Assembly (NCBI RefSeq): GCF_007362775.1
Contig: NZ_CP041692.1
Coordinates: 4,588,001 to 4,652,000 of the forward strand
Direction of reading: 5' to 3'
Source: Microlunatus elymi
GTDB lineage: Bacteria > Actinomycetota > Actinomycetes > Propionibacteriales > Propionibacteriaceae
Length of the DNA stretch: 64,000 nt
The notes beneath the pieces were generated by a model. That model saw only the letters and a program-made list of their open reading frames with translations. It was not told the origin of the DNA and made no database searches. Positions 33,652-42,437 of the stretch are shown here, piece after piece; position 1 is the stretch's first letter, and the number at the start of each line of letters is the position of its first letter. The position numbers and the translations under genes are program-made.

Positions 33652-35049
33652 ATGGCAAGCCGAGTTGCCAGCAGGCCCAACGTCGTGTTGATCATTTCCG
33701 ATGATCAGGGAGCCTGGGCGCTGGGTGCCGCCGGGAATCCGGAGATTCAGACGCCCCATCTGGATGCGCTGGCGGCCAGCGGGACCCGGTTCAGCAACTT
33801 CTTCTGCACGTCGCCGGTCTGTTCGCCGGCACGAGCGACGCTGTTCACCGGCCAGCCGCCGTCCAAACACGGCGTGCACGACTGGATCAGTGCGCATCAC
33901 GTCGGCGCCGACGGCATCGACTTCCTGCGCGGCCAGCCTCTGGTGACCGACGTGCTGTCCGATCACGGCTACCGCTGCGGGCTGTCCGGCAAGTGGCACC
34001 TGGGCGCCAATGATCAACCGCACAGGGGATTCGAGCACTGGTTCGCCCATCAGCTGGGCGGCGGTCCCTACTACGGCGCGCCGGTGGTCCGCGACGGCGA
34101 GTTGATCAACGAACCGAACTACCTGACCGAGGCGATCGGCGATGACGCGCGGACCTTCCTGGAATCGGCCGACGGGCACCAGGATCCGTTCTGGCTGAGC
34201 GTCAACTTCACCGCGCCGCATGCGCCGTGGAAGGACAACCACCCCGAAGAGTTCACCAAGCTCTACCAGGACACGGAATTCGCCAGTTGTCCGCAGGAGC
34301 CCGATCACCCGTGGACGCGCTACAGCTCCGGCGGCTGGCCGCTCGGTCGCGAGCAGGATGTCCGCCAGTCGTTGGTCGGCTACTTCGCCGCGATCTCGGC
34401 GATGGATCGGCAGATCGGCCGGATCGTCGATGATCTTCGTGACCGCGGCCTGCTGGAGAGCACCGTGATCATGTTCCTCAGCGACAACGGCTACAGCTGC
34501 GGCCAGCACGGTGTCTGGGGCAAGGGCAACGGCACCTACCCGCTGAACATGTACGAGGAAGCGGTCAAGGTGCCGGCCATGATCAGCATGCCCGGCACCA
34601 TCCCCGCACAGATCTGCGATGAGTTGATCTCCGGCTACGACCTGGCGCCGACGCTGTTGGAGCTGGCCGGTCTGCGGCCGGACGCTCTCGGCGACGGACC
34701 CGGCAGCAGTTTCGCCGATCTGATCACCGGCGGTGATCAGCCGCGCGACCGGGTGGTGATCTTCGACGAGTACGGCGCAACCCGGATGATTCGTACCAGG
34801 CAATGGAAGTACGTGCTTCGCCGCGGCGACGAGCCGGACGAGCTCTACGACCTGGACGCCGACCCCGGCGAGCGCAACAATCTGGTGGAGGATCCCGGCC
34901 GGCGCGACCGGGTCGCCGGGCTGCGGGCAGAACTCGAGGATTGGTTCGGCCGATACGCCGATCCCGCCTTCGACAGCAGCAATCTCGAGGTCACCGGGCT
35001 GGGCCAGACCGAGGTCCTGGTTCAAACCGAGGTGCTGGGCCGGTCCTGA
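33652..35049 (+). CDS. Sulfatase (arylsulfatase family), cytoplasmic type
   Basis: A 465-residue hydrolase of sulfate esters. The formylglycine motif CSPARATLFTGQ (about residues 62-73) keeps C-x-P-x-R. Metal-binding NVVLIISDDQGAW is at the N-terminus, and GKWHLGANDQPHRGFEHW and MFLSDNGYSCGQHGVWGKG carry further active-site residues. No signal peptide is evident, so the substrate is probably imported. The stop overlaps the convergent MFS gene by 28 bp. No anaerobic or FGE-type maturase is visible in the window. Confidence 0.93.
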   Translation: MASRVASRPNVVLIISDDQGAWALGAAGNPEIQTPHLDALAASGTRFSNFFCTSPVCSPARATLFTGQPPSKHGVHDWISAHHVGADGIDFLRGQPLVTDVLSDHGYRCGLSGKWHLGANDQPHRGFEHWFAHQLGGGPYYGAPVVRDGELINEPNYLTEAIGDDARTFLESADGHQDPFWLSVNFTAPHAPWKDNHPEEFTKLYQDTEFASCPQEPDHPWTRYSSGGWPLGREQDVRQSLVGYFAAISAMDRQIGRIVDDLRDRGLLESTVIMFLSDNGYSCGQHGVWGKGNGTYPLNMYEEAVKVPAMISMPGTIPAQICDELISGYDLAPTLLELAGLRPDALGDGPGSSFADLITGGDQPRDRVVIFDEYGATRMIRTRQWKYVLRRGDEPDELYDLDADPGERNNLVEDPGRRDRVAGLRAELEDWFGRYADPAFDSSNLEVTGLGQTEVLVQTEVLGRS

Positions 35050-36308
35050 CGCGCTCGCCCGGCCGGCCGAGCAATGACCAGCAGCCCGATCATCGACACC
35101 GCCGCACCGCCGATGATCAACACCGCCATCGGCACGGCTGTGTGTGAACCGCCGAGACCGGCGATCGGCGGGATCACGCCCGCGGCGATCCACTGCACGC
35201 AACCGAGCACGGCCGAGCCGGTGCCGGGGTGGTCGGGCACCGCGGCTGAGGCGAGCGCCCCGCCGTTGGGGCCGATCAGTCCCTGCGCCGACATCAGCAC
35301 AAAGAAGGCGATCAGCGCCACGATCAGCGGCGTGTCGAAGAACAGCGCGCCGACCAACATCACCAGCCCCGCCGCCAACGCCGCCAGTTGACCGACGAAG
35401 ATGATCTTGCGGGTGGCGACCCGCCCGGCCAGCCTCGACGCGACCGCCGCTGCCAGCGTCATCCCGGCCGCGTTGGCGGCGAAGTCGATCGAGTACGCCA
35501 CCGGCGACAGGCCGTTCATCGACTGCAGTACGAACGCCGACGTCGCGACGTAGGCGAACAGCGCCGCCATCGCCGAACCCGCCACCACCAGATAGCCGAC
35601 ATAGCTTCGATGGCCGAGCACCTGACGCCCTGCACGGACGAAGGTCCGCAGCCCGCCGCCGTGCCGGCGCTGGATCGGCAACGACTCCGGCACCGCGATC
35701 GCGATGCTGATGGTCATCGCCAGGCCGAGCACGGCCACCACCCAGAACGAGACCCGCCAGTGCGACAACTGCAGGATCACCGCACCGAGCAGCGGACCCA
35801 CGATCGGCGCGATCCCGCCGACGGCGGCAATCGCGTTCAGCACCCGGACCAGCCGCGCACCGGTAGCCAGATCAACAACGACCGCCCGCCCGATCACCAT
35901 CGCCCAGCCGCCGGCGAAGCCCTGCAGGAATCGGGCCGCCATCATGATCGCGATCGACGGCGCGACAGCACAGCCGACCGATGCCACCGTCATGATCATC
36001 GTCGACACGAGCAACAACCGGCGCCGGCCGTACTGATCGGACACCGGTCCGCCGATCAGCTGTCCCAATCCCATCCCGGCAAAGAAGGCCGTCAGAGTCA
36101 GCTGCACGCCGGTGGCGCCGGTCGACAGGTCGGCCGCCACCTGCGGGAAGGCCGGCACGTACATGTCGGTGGCCAGCGGGGCCATCGCGGTCAGGAAGAT
36201 CACCGTGCCGACCAACGCGCTCGTCAGCCGAGCACCGGGCTGGTCGACGCCGCGGCGCGGCGACGTGCCCGATGCTTCGTCGCCGGAGAGTGCTGCCGGA
36301 GTTGTCAC
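35022..36308 (-). CDS. MFS multidrug effflux transporter, Bcr/CflA family
   Basis: A 428-residue membrane protein with about twelve helices. The Bcr/CflA hallmark TDMYVPAFPQVAADL follows the first helix, and motif A is GQLIGGPVSDQYGRRRLLLV. The start is GTG 36308, overlapping the ADH stop as GTGA. Members export chloramphenicol, bicyclomycin or sulfonamides, but the substrate here is unknown. Coupling to an alcohol dehydrogenase and a divergent XRE regulator suggests a stress-inducible detoxification unit. Confidence 0.92.
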   Translation of the reverse strand: MTTPAALSGDEASGTSPRRGVDQPGARLTSALVGTVIFLTAMAPLATDMYVPAFPQVAADLSTGATGVQLTLTAFFAGMGLGQLIGGPVSDQYGRRRLLLVSTMIMTVASVGCAVAPSIAIMMAARFLQGFAGGWAMVIGRAVVVDLATGARLVRVLNAIAAVGGIAPIVGPLLGAVILQLSHWRVSFWVVAVLGLAMTISIAIAVPESLPIQRRHGGGLRTFVRAGRQVLGHRSYVGYLVVAGSAMAALFAYVATSAFVLQSMNGLSPVAYSIDFAANAAGMTLAAAVASRLAGRVATRKIIFVGQLAALAAGLVMLVGALFFDTPLIVALIAFFVLMSAQGLIGPNGGALASAAVPDHPGTGSAVLGCVQWIAAGVIPPIAGLGGSHTAVPMAVLIIGGAAVSMIGLLVIARPAGRARQDRPSTSV

Positions 36309-37330
36309 GGCCGCAGCAGCACCTTGATCGCGCGCCGCTCGTCCATCGCCCGGTAGCCCTCGGCGGCCTGGTCCAGCGGCAGTTCGAGATCGAACACCTC
36401 GCCCGGATCGATGACCCGGTTCACGATCAGCTCGATCAGCTCCGGCAGGAACCGGCGTACCGGAGCCGGGCCGCCGTGCAGGTGCACGTGGGTCATGAAG
36501 ATGTCGTCGCCCTTGATCTCCACGTCGTGCAGCACGCCGACGAAACCGACATGACCACCTGGGCGGGTGGCACCGATCGCCTGTCGCATCGACTCCTGGG
36601 TGCCGACCGCCTCGATCACGCTGTGCGCGCCGAGTCCACCGGTCAGCTCCTTCACCCGGGCAACGCCTTCCTCGCCGCGTTCCTCGACGATGTCGGTGGC
36701 GCCGAACTTGACGGCCAGCTGCTGCCGCGACGCGTGCCGCGACATCGCGATGATCCGCTCGGCACCGAGTTGCTTGGCCGCCAGCACCGCCAGCAACCCG
36801 ACCGCACCGTCACCGACGACGGCAACCGTTTTGCCCGGTCCGGCCTCGGCCGCGACGGCACCGAACCACCCGGTACCGAGCACATCGGAAGCGGCCAGCA
36901 AGCTCGGCACCAGATCGGCGTCCGGCAGGCTCGGGGTCGCGACCAGGGTGCCGTCGGCCAGCGGCACCCGCATCCGTTCGGCCTGCGCTCCGCCGCTGGT
37001 GCCCAGCACCTCACGGTGGACGCACGACGTCTGGTAGCCGGCCCGGCAGATCTCGCAGGTGTTGTCGGAGGCGAAGAACGAGCCGACCACGAACTGGCCG
37101 GGCTTGATCGTCGTCACCGCCGAGCCGACCTCCTCGACCACACCGGCATACTCGTGGCCCATCGACAACGGTTCGGTGACCGCATCGGCGCCGCGATAGG
37201 GCCACAGGTCGGATCCGCAGACGCACGTCGCGGCCAGCCGGATGATCGCATCCGTCGGCTCCTTGATCACCGGATCGGGCAGGTCTTCGACCCGGACGTC
37301 GCCGGGGGCATGCATCACGACACCACGCAT
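36305..37330 (-). CDS. Zinc-dependent alcohol dehydrogenase family protein
   Basis: A 341-residue MDR-superfamily oxidoreductase. Catalytic zinc ligands are in ATCVCGSDLWPYRG and MGHEYAGVVEEVGS. A structural zinc loop is partly kept (DNTCEICRAGYQTSC, three Cys in view). The NAD(P)-binding fold shows VAVVGDGAVGLLAVLAAKQLGAERI. The substrate is not predictable. It is the first gene of an operon with the MFS exporter and diverges from an XRE-family regulator at 37498 that may control it. Confidence 0.92.
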   Translation of the reverse strand: MRGVVMHAPGDVRVEDLPDPVIKEPTDAIIRLAATCVCGSDLWPYRGADAVTEPLSMGHEYAGVVEEVGSAVTTIKPGQFVVGSFFASDNTCEICRAGYQTSCVHREVLGTSGGAQAERMRVPLADGTLVATPSLPDADLVPSLLAASDVLGTGWFGAVAAEAGPGKTVAVVGDGAVGLLAVLAAKQLGAERIIAMSRHASRQQLAVKFGATDIVEERGEEGVARVKELTGGLGAHSVIEAVGTQESMRQAIGATRPGGHVGFVGVLHDVEIKGDDIFMTHVHLHGGPAPVRRFLPELIELIVNRVIDPGEVFDLELPLDQAAEGYRAMDERRAIKVLLRP

Positions 37331-37497
37331 CGAAAGGTTCTCCTCGTACTGATCTGTATCGACCGGCAGGGTTCGCGCCGGCAGCTGTCGTCCAGCTAAC
37401 GCGATCGGGCGAATCCGGAGAAGTCACTGTCGTGGGGTGTACCGGCAGGGCACCTCTGGCGGGTCTGGACCGGCGGGGATGGCCTTAACCTCGTCCC

Positions 37498-38394
37498 ATG
37501 GACAACAAGGCCCCCAGCAACAAGGCAGAGGTACGCGAGTTCCTGATGTCGCGACGGGCCAAGCTCACTCCGGAGCGCGCCGGCATCCCGGCCGGGCTCA
37601 ATCGGCGGGTGGCCGGACTTCGCCGTTCCGAGGTCGCCCTGCTCGCCGGCGTCAGCGTGGAGTACTACGCCAGGTTGGAGCGGGGCGCCATCGGCGGTGC
37701 GTCCGCCTCCGTCCTCGATGCGGTCAGCCAGGCGCTGCAACTGGACGACACCGAGCGGGCGCACCTTCTTGATCTTGCTCGCGCCGCCGACGGCGTCCCC
37801 GCTTCGGCCCGGAATCGGCGTCGTACCAGCAAGAATCCGGCCACCCGGGCGAGCCTGCACTGGGCGTTGAATTCGATCACCGACGGTGTTGCGTTCGTCC
37901 GCAACGCCCATCAGGATCTACTGGCCACCAACGAACTCGGCCGGGCGTTCTACTCGCCGCTGATCGGCGACGGAGGTCGGACGCCGAACCTTGCCCGGTT
38001 CCAATTCCTCGACCCCGCCTCCCGGGATTTCTATCCTGATTGGGATCTGTTCGCCCAGATGTGTGTGGCGATCATGCGCGCCGAAGCCGGACGAGACCCA
38101 CACAACCGCAATCTGCAGGACCTGGTCGGCGAGCTGTCGACCTGCAGCGAGACCTTCCGCACGCTCTGGGGATCGCACGACGTACGGACGCACGGCTCGG
38201 GCACCAAACGCTTCAACCATCCGGTGGTCGGCGAAGTGATCTTCGCCTACGAGGAACTGGCGATCACCAACGATCCAGGACACATCCTGATGCTCTACAC
38301 GGCCGAGCCCGGCTCACCCTCACACGAAAGGCTGCGGCTGTTGGCGTCGTGGGCTGCCGAGCAGCCGTCACCGGCCGCGCCCGCCGCGTCGTGA
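37498..38394 (+). CDS. XRE-family regulator with MmyB-like ligand-binding domain
   Basis: A 298-residue regulator. The N-terminal helix-turn-helix (residues about 12-80) includes RRVAGLRRSEVALLAGVSVEYYARLERG, the signature of the actinobacterial XRE/MmyB group. The C-terminal PAS-like MmyB domain has VRNAHQDLLATNELGRAFYS, RFQFLDPASRDFYPDWD and SGTKRFNHPVVGEV, with ELAITNDPGHILMLYTAEPG at the end. Such genes usually sit divergently from one oxidoreductase or MFS gene, as here, and sense a small, often fatty or redox-active ligand. Confidence 0.92.
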   Translation: MDNKAPSNKAEVREFLMSRRAKLTPERAGIPAGLNRRVAGLRRSEVALLAGVSVEYYARLERGAIGGASASVLDAVSQALQLDDTERAHLLDLARAADGVPASARNRRRTSKNPATRASLHWALNSITDGVAFVRNAHQDLLATNELGRAFYSPLIGDGGRTPNLARFQFLDPASRDFYPDWDLFAQMCVAIMRAEAGRDPHNRNLQDLVGELSTCSETFRTLWGSHDVRTHGSGTKRFNHPVVGEVIFAYEELAITNDPGHILMLYTAEPGSPSHERLRLLASWAAEQPSPAAPAAS

Positions 38395-38409
38395 CAGGAC
38401 ACCCAGCGA

Positions 38410-39201
38410 TCACGCGAGGTGGTAGACCGACGCGGCGGTGTGGTGGGTGACCTGTTCGAACTCGTCGCCGCTGAATCCGAAGCCGGTAAGGGCTTGCAGC
38501 GATTCGGTCGGTGAGAACAGCGGGTAGTCGCTGCCCCACAGCACCCGGTCGAGGCCGTGCCGGCGACACAGCCAGGCCAGTTGCTCGACGTACGGGCTGT
38601 CGGCGAACATGCAGACCGTGGCCGACAGTTCGAGGTAGACGTTGCGCCGGGTGCCCGGATAGCGGCTCAGCACCGAGAACATGACGGCCTGGACGAACTT
38701 CGGGCCGAACGTGTGGGCCAGCACCAGCTCCGTGTCCGGACAGGACATCGCGAGCCCGACGAACTTCTCCGGCTGGCCCGGATCGGCGACGGCCACGCTG
38801 TCGAACAGAACCGGCAGACCATGATCACCGGCCCGCCTGACCACCGCCAGTAGTTCCTCGGACGCGACGTCGAACTGCTGAGTGCTTGGATGAAGCTTCA
38901 GTCCCGCGGCACCCGCCCGCGCGACCCGGTCGATCTCCGCCAGGGCCCGATCGCCGTCGTCGGGATGGACCGAGCACAGGGCGAACGCTCGCTCGTCGCT
39001 GCCGGCGACGGACAGTGCGTAGTCGTTCTGCGCCCGGGTCCGGTGCAGGTCGCCCGCCGGCGCCATCACCAGGACGGCGAACCGCGACAGCTGAAGATCG
39101 GCAGTTGCCTGCTGGTAGTCCGGCAGTCGGTGCGGTGCATCCACCCAGGCTTCCTCGTCGGACAACTGCAGATGCGCGTGCGCGTCGATGATCTTGCCCA
39201 T
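38410..39201 (-). CDS. Amidohydrolase family (TIM-barrel metal-dependent hydrolase)
   Basis: A 263-residue PF04909-type hydrolase. The N-terminal metal-binding DAHAHLQ (HxH), the barrel strand GLKLHPSTQQF and terminal LWGSDYPLFSPTESL (metal-binding Asp) are in place. The substrate is unknown; relatives include decarboxylases and lactonases. ATG 39201 overlaps the GH92 stop as TGATG, so it is co-translated with the mannosidase and may process a product of the same locus. Confidence 0.87.
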   Translation of the reverse strand: MGKIIDAHAHLQLSDEEAWVDAPHRLPDYQQATADLQLSRFAVLVMAPAGDLHRTRAQNDYALSVAGSDERAFALCSVHPDDGDRALAEIDRVARAGAAGLKLHPSTQQFDVASEELLAVVRRAGDHGLPVLFDSVAVADPGQPEKFVGLAMSCPDTELVLAHTFGPKFVQAVMFSVLSRYPGTRRNVYLELSATVCMFADSPYVEQLAWLCRRHGLDRVLWGSDYPLFSPTESLQALTGFGFSGDEFEQVTHHTAASVYHLA

Positions 39202-42200
39202 CACGACAGCAACTCGAGTTCGCTCAAGGCAGCCGACTCGTCAGCAGCCAGGATCACCAACCGATAGTCGCGGTACGAGCCGGGTTCGGTGATCTTGAAC
39301 GGCCGGGTCTGCCGGCGCCAGCGGAACTGTTGATCGAATCGTTCGTCGAGCACTGTCCAGGCTCGACCGTCGACAGAACCTTCCAGCCGCCAGGAGTGTG
39401 GGTCGCCGTCGGCCGATCCGGAGCTCAGCGTGTAGAACTCGGCCGCGGCCGGTTCGTCCAAACTCCAGCTGATCGATTCTTCAACCCTGACGGGCAATTC
39501 CGTACGCGAGTCGTCGTCGAAAAGCGCCGCGTAGGGGCCCTCTTGGGATCCGATCCGATCGGTCAACACGGCCGGTTCATGATCAACTCCGGTCAGCGAC
39601 GGCGGCATTTCGTCGGCGGCGGTCGCCCAGTCGGACGGTTCCGGACCAAGATCGAATTCCAGCGTTCCGGTCAGCTCCTGTGCACCGATCGATGCACTGC
39701 GCAGCGCCTCTGTGTTGATCGTCACCTGCTGCACGTAGTGATGATCCCGGTCCTGATTCCGAGCCACGATCGTGATCGGCCGACCGCCCAGCGGCCGCAC
39801 CTCGGCTCGGCTGAACAGGGGTGCGTTGAGCGCGTAGTCGGGTGCCCCGACACGCAGCGGATACAGGCCGAGCGCGGAGAAGATGTACCAGGCCGACATC
39901 TCGCCGTTGTCCTCGTCGCCCGGATAACCCTGACCGATCTGCTCGCCCACGAACAGCCGTTGCAGCACCTCGCGGACGATCCGTTGCGCCTTGTACGGCG
40001 TGGCCGTGTAGTTGTAGAGGTGAGCGATGTGATGGGCGGGCTGATTGCTGAAGCCGTACTGCCCCATCCGGACGGCTCGGGCCTCGAGCATCTCGTGGAT
40101 GATCGAGCCGTAGGTGCCCTTCTTGTCCGCGAGCTCCGGCGTGCTGAAGAACTCGTCCAGCTTGGCTTCGAGCCCGTCCCGGCTGCCGTACAGCTTCGCC
40201 AGACCGACGCCGTCGTGCGGTACGTGGAAGGCGAAGTTCCAGCCGTCGGTCTCGGTGAAGTCGCCGCCCCACTCGCACGGATCGAAATCCTGCACGCTGC
40301 GGGCGAAGCTGCCGTCCGGTCGCCGTCCCTGAAAGAAGTTGATCTTGGGGTCGAAGAGCAGCCGATAGTTCTCCGCCCGGCGGCGGAAGTAGCCGGCTTC
40401 CTCACGGAGTTGTTCACGCCGTTCGTCGGGAGTGACCGGATCGTCGGCCAAGCGTTCGGCCATCAGCGCCAGACCGAAGTCGTTGATGTAGCCCTCCAGC
40501 GTCCAGGAGACGCTCTCGTCGGTGTCGGTGTCGACGTAGCCGGCGAAGAACCCGCGGTCGACGCCTTTGCGTCCGACCACGGATTCGGGTGAGGCGACGG
40601 TGGCGTTCCGCAGCCCGGCATCGTACGTGGCCAGCGGGTCCGGCAGTTGCACGCCCTTCAGGTAGGCGTCGGCGAAGGCGACATCCGAGCTGGTGCCGGT
40701 CATGCAGTCGGCATAACCCGGCGACGACCAGCGCGCGATCCAGCCGCCGTCGCGATACTGCTGGACGAAGCCGTCCACCAGCTCGCCGGCCAACGTCGGG
40801 TACAGGAACGCGTAGGCCGGCCACGCCGTCCGGTACGTGTCCCAGAATCCGTTGTTCACATAGCATTTCCCGGATCTGATCACCGCGTTGGTTCGCTCGT
40901 CGCCCGGCTCACCGATCGGTGCGATCACCGGGCTGGCGTGACGGAAGTCGGGTTGATCGACGCTGCCGGTGTTCTCGAAGTGTGAATTGGGATAGAGGTT
41001 GAGCCGATAGAGGCAGCCGTAGAGCGTCCGCAGCTGCGGTTGGGTCGCGTCCGCGACGCGGATCACCGAGAGCCGATCGTTCCACGCCTTGTTGGCTGCA
41101 CGCCGCACCTCGGCAAAGCTGCGATCGGCCAGCTCCAACTCCAGGTTGTGCCGGGCTTGATCGACGCCGATGAACGAGGTCGCGATCCGAAGCGTCAGCT
41201 CGGTGATCTCACCAAAGCTCGCGGCCCGAGCCGGTGCCCGACCGTCTGCGGTCGGCGCGAACTCAATCGGAGTCGAGGAAAAGACGCCGTAGCAGTACAT
41301 CCGCGTCATCCCGGACTCCGAACGCGGCGACCCGCTGTCCACCCAACCGGTCAGTGCCGTGCCGTCGAAGGAGAACGAACCATGATCATCAACGGTGTCG
41401 AAGATCAGGTGTCGAGACCCGGTGGTGTCGCCGTAGTCGAAGCGGAAGATCGCGCCGTGGTCGGTCGGTGCCAGCTCCGCAAGCACCCCGTTGTCCAGCC
41501 GGACCGAGTAGTGGTCGGGTCGGGCGATCTCGTTGTCGTGGCTGAACGCAACCGCTCGAGCGGCGGGATCTCCGAGCGGTTCGGCGCCGAGACACGGCAT
41601 GATCGACAACTGGTTGCGATCACCCATCCACGGGCTGGGTTGGTGGGAGAAGCTGAGCCCCTGCAACTCGGGCCGGTTGTCGGCGTTGTTGGCCCGGTGA
41701 TACTCGTACGGCCAGCGATGGGTGCTCGCGTCGGTCACCGGGGTGACGAAGTTGAAGCCGTTCGGCCAGGCCGTGATCGGCAGATTGTTACCGCGGGAGA
41801 AGCCGCCGCTGGCGTTGGTGCCACGCCGGGTGTCCACGTAGCCGACCAGGTCGGAGCCGTCCGGCACCGCCGGCCAGGGCCCGATCTCGATGTCGTCCAG
41901 CCAACCCGAGAACGCCTGTCCGGCAAGGGATTCCGGCGGGTCGACGACCAGCAGGATCTCCTCCACGCGACGGCCGGCGGCGGCCGACAGGTCGATCTGG
42001 ACGTCGTTCCACTGGTCGGCGTAGAGGATCTTGGCCGCCCCCTGTCCGGCCGCGTCAGCGGGCATCCCGTACTGATCGCGGACGCCCAGCTCGGACAACA
42101 GCGAACCGTCGTCGAAGCGAAGCTCAATCGCCGCGTAGGTGGCCGGGTAGTCGAGTCGGTCGTCCAGCTCGGGATAGATCTTGTAGCGCAGCCGGTCGTT

Positions 42201-42350
42201 CGGGCCCAGAGCCCGGGCGGGCTGCGCGATCACCGCCGACTGACGGCCCGACGCCGTACCGGTGTAGTGGGTCGCGTCGACACTGCCGAAGCCGGCGCCG
42301 TCCTTGCTGGTCGGTCCGCCGACGGGACCTCCCCCTACCTGAATGAGCAC
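39201..42350 (-). CDS. GH92 family alpha-mannosidase with C-terminal discoidin-like domain
   Basis: A 1049-residue glycosidase. The N-terminal 150 residues form a beta-rich accessory domain. The GH92 N-domain begins YVDTRRGTNASGGFSRGNNL and TAWPNGFNFVTPVTDAS. The catalytic half has CYVNNGFWDTYRTAWPAYAF, GYADCMTGTSSDVAFADAYL and GNEDNGEMSAWY-like GDEDNGEMSAWYIFSALGLY with its acidic residues. A C-terminal F5/8-type region (SGSADGDPHSWRLEGSVDG) may bind glycan. GH92 enzymes are Ca2+-dependent exo-alpha-mannosidases. No signal peptide is seen, so action is intracellular or the start is further upstream. Divergent from GH76 across a LacI-type site. Confidence 0.92.
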   Translation of the reverse strand: MLIQVGGGPVGGPTSKDGAGFGSVDATHYTGTASGRQSAVIAQPARALGPNDRLRYKIYPELDDRLDYPATYAAIELRFDDGSLLSELGVRDQYGMPADAAGQGAAKILYADQWNDVQIDLSAAAGRRVEEILLVVDPPESLAGQAFSGWLDDIEIGPWPAVPDGSDLVGYVDTRRGTNASGGFSRGNNLPITAWPNGFNFVTPVTDASTHRWPYEYHRANNADNRPELQGLSFSHQPSPWMGDRNQLSIMPCLGAEPLGDPAARAVAFSHDNEIARPDHYSVRLDNGVLAELAPTDHGAIFRFDYGDTTGSRHLIFDTVDDHGSFSFDGTALTGWVDSGSPRSESGMTRMYCYGVFSSTPIEFAPTADGRAPARAASFGEITELTLRIATSFIGVDQARHNLELELADRSFAEVRRAANKAWNDRLSVIRVADATQPQLRTLYGCLYRLNLYPNSHFENTGSVDQPDFRHASPVIAPIGEPGDERTNAVIRSGKCYVNNGFWDTYRTAWPAYAFLYPTLAGELVDGFVQQYRDGGWIARWSSPGYADCMTGTSSDVAFADAYLKGVQLPDPLATYDAGLRNATVASPESVVGRKGVDRGFFAGYVDTDTDESVSWTLEGYINDFGLALMAERLADDPVTPDERREQLREEAGYFRRRAENYRLLFDPKINFFQGRRPDGSFARSVQDFDPCEWGGDFTETDGWNFAFHVPHDGVGLAKLYGSRDGLEAKLDEFFSTPELADKKGTYGSIIHEMLEARAVRMGQYGFSNQPAHHIAHLYNYTATPYKAQRIVREVLQRLFVGEQIGQGYPGDEDNGEMSAWYIFSALGLYPLRVGAPDYALNAPLFSRAEVRPLGGRPITIVARNQDRDHHYVQQVTINTEALRSASIGAQELTGTLEFDLGPEPSDWATAADEMPPSLTGVDHEPAVLTDRIGSQEGPYAALFDDDSRTELPVRVEESISWSLDEPAAAEFYTLSSGSADGDPHSWRLEGSVDGRAWTVLDERFDQQFRWRRQTRPFKITEPGSYRDYRLVILAADESAALSELELLS

Positions 42351-42368
42351 GCCGCTATGCTACGGGCT

Positions 42369-42380
42369 GGAAACGTTTCC
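42369..42380. promoter_or_regulatory. LacI-family operator between GH92 and GH76
   Basis: GGAAACGTTTCC is a perfect 12-bp palindrome with the central CG of LacI/CcpA-type sites. It lies 19 bp from the GH92 ATG and 58 bp from the GH76 ATG, placed to control both. No LacI gene occurs in the window, so the regulator is elsewhere. Confidence 0.75.
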
Positions 42381-42437
42381 CCATGGAGGGGCCAGCACGA
42401 TCAGGTGCTGGACCGACTCGATCCGAGGAGTCATGCA

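Noticed and set aside
41040-42437. Upstream extension of the GH76 frame
   Set aside because: It is antisense to GH92 and would precede the real Tat signal, so translation must start at 42438.
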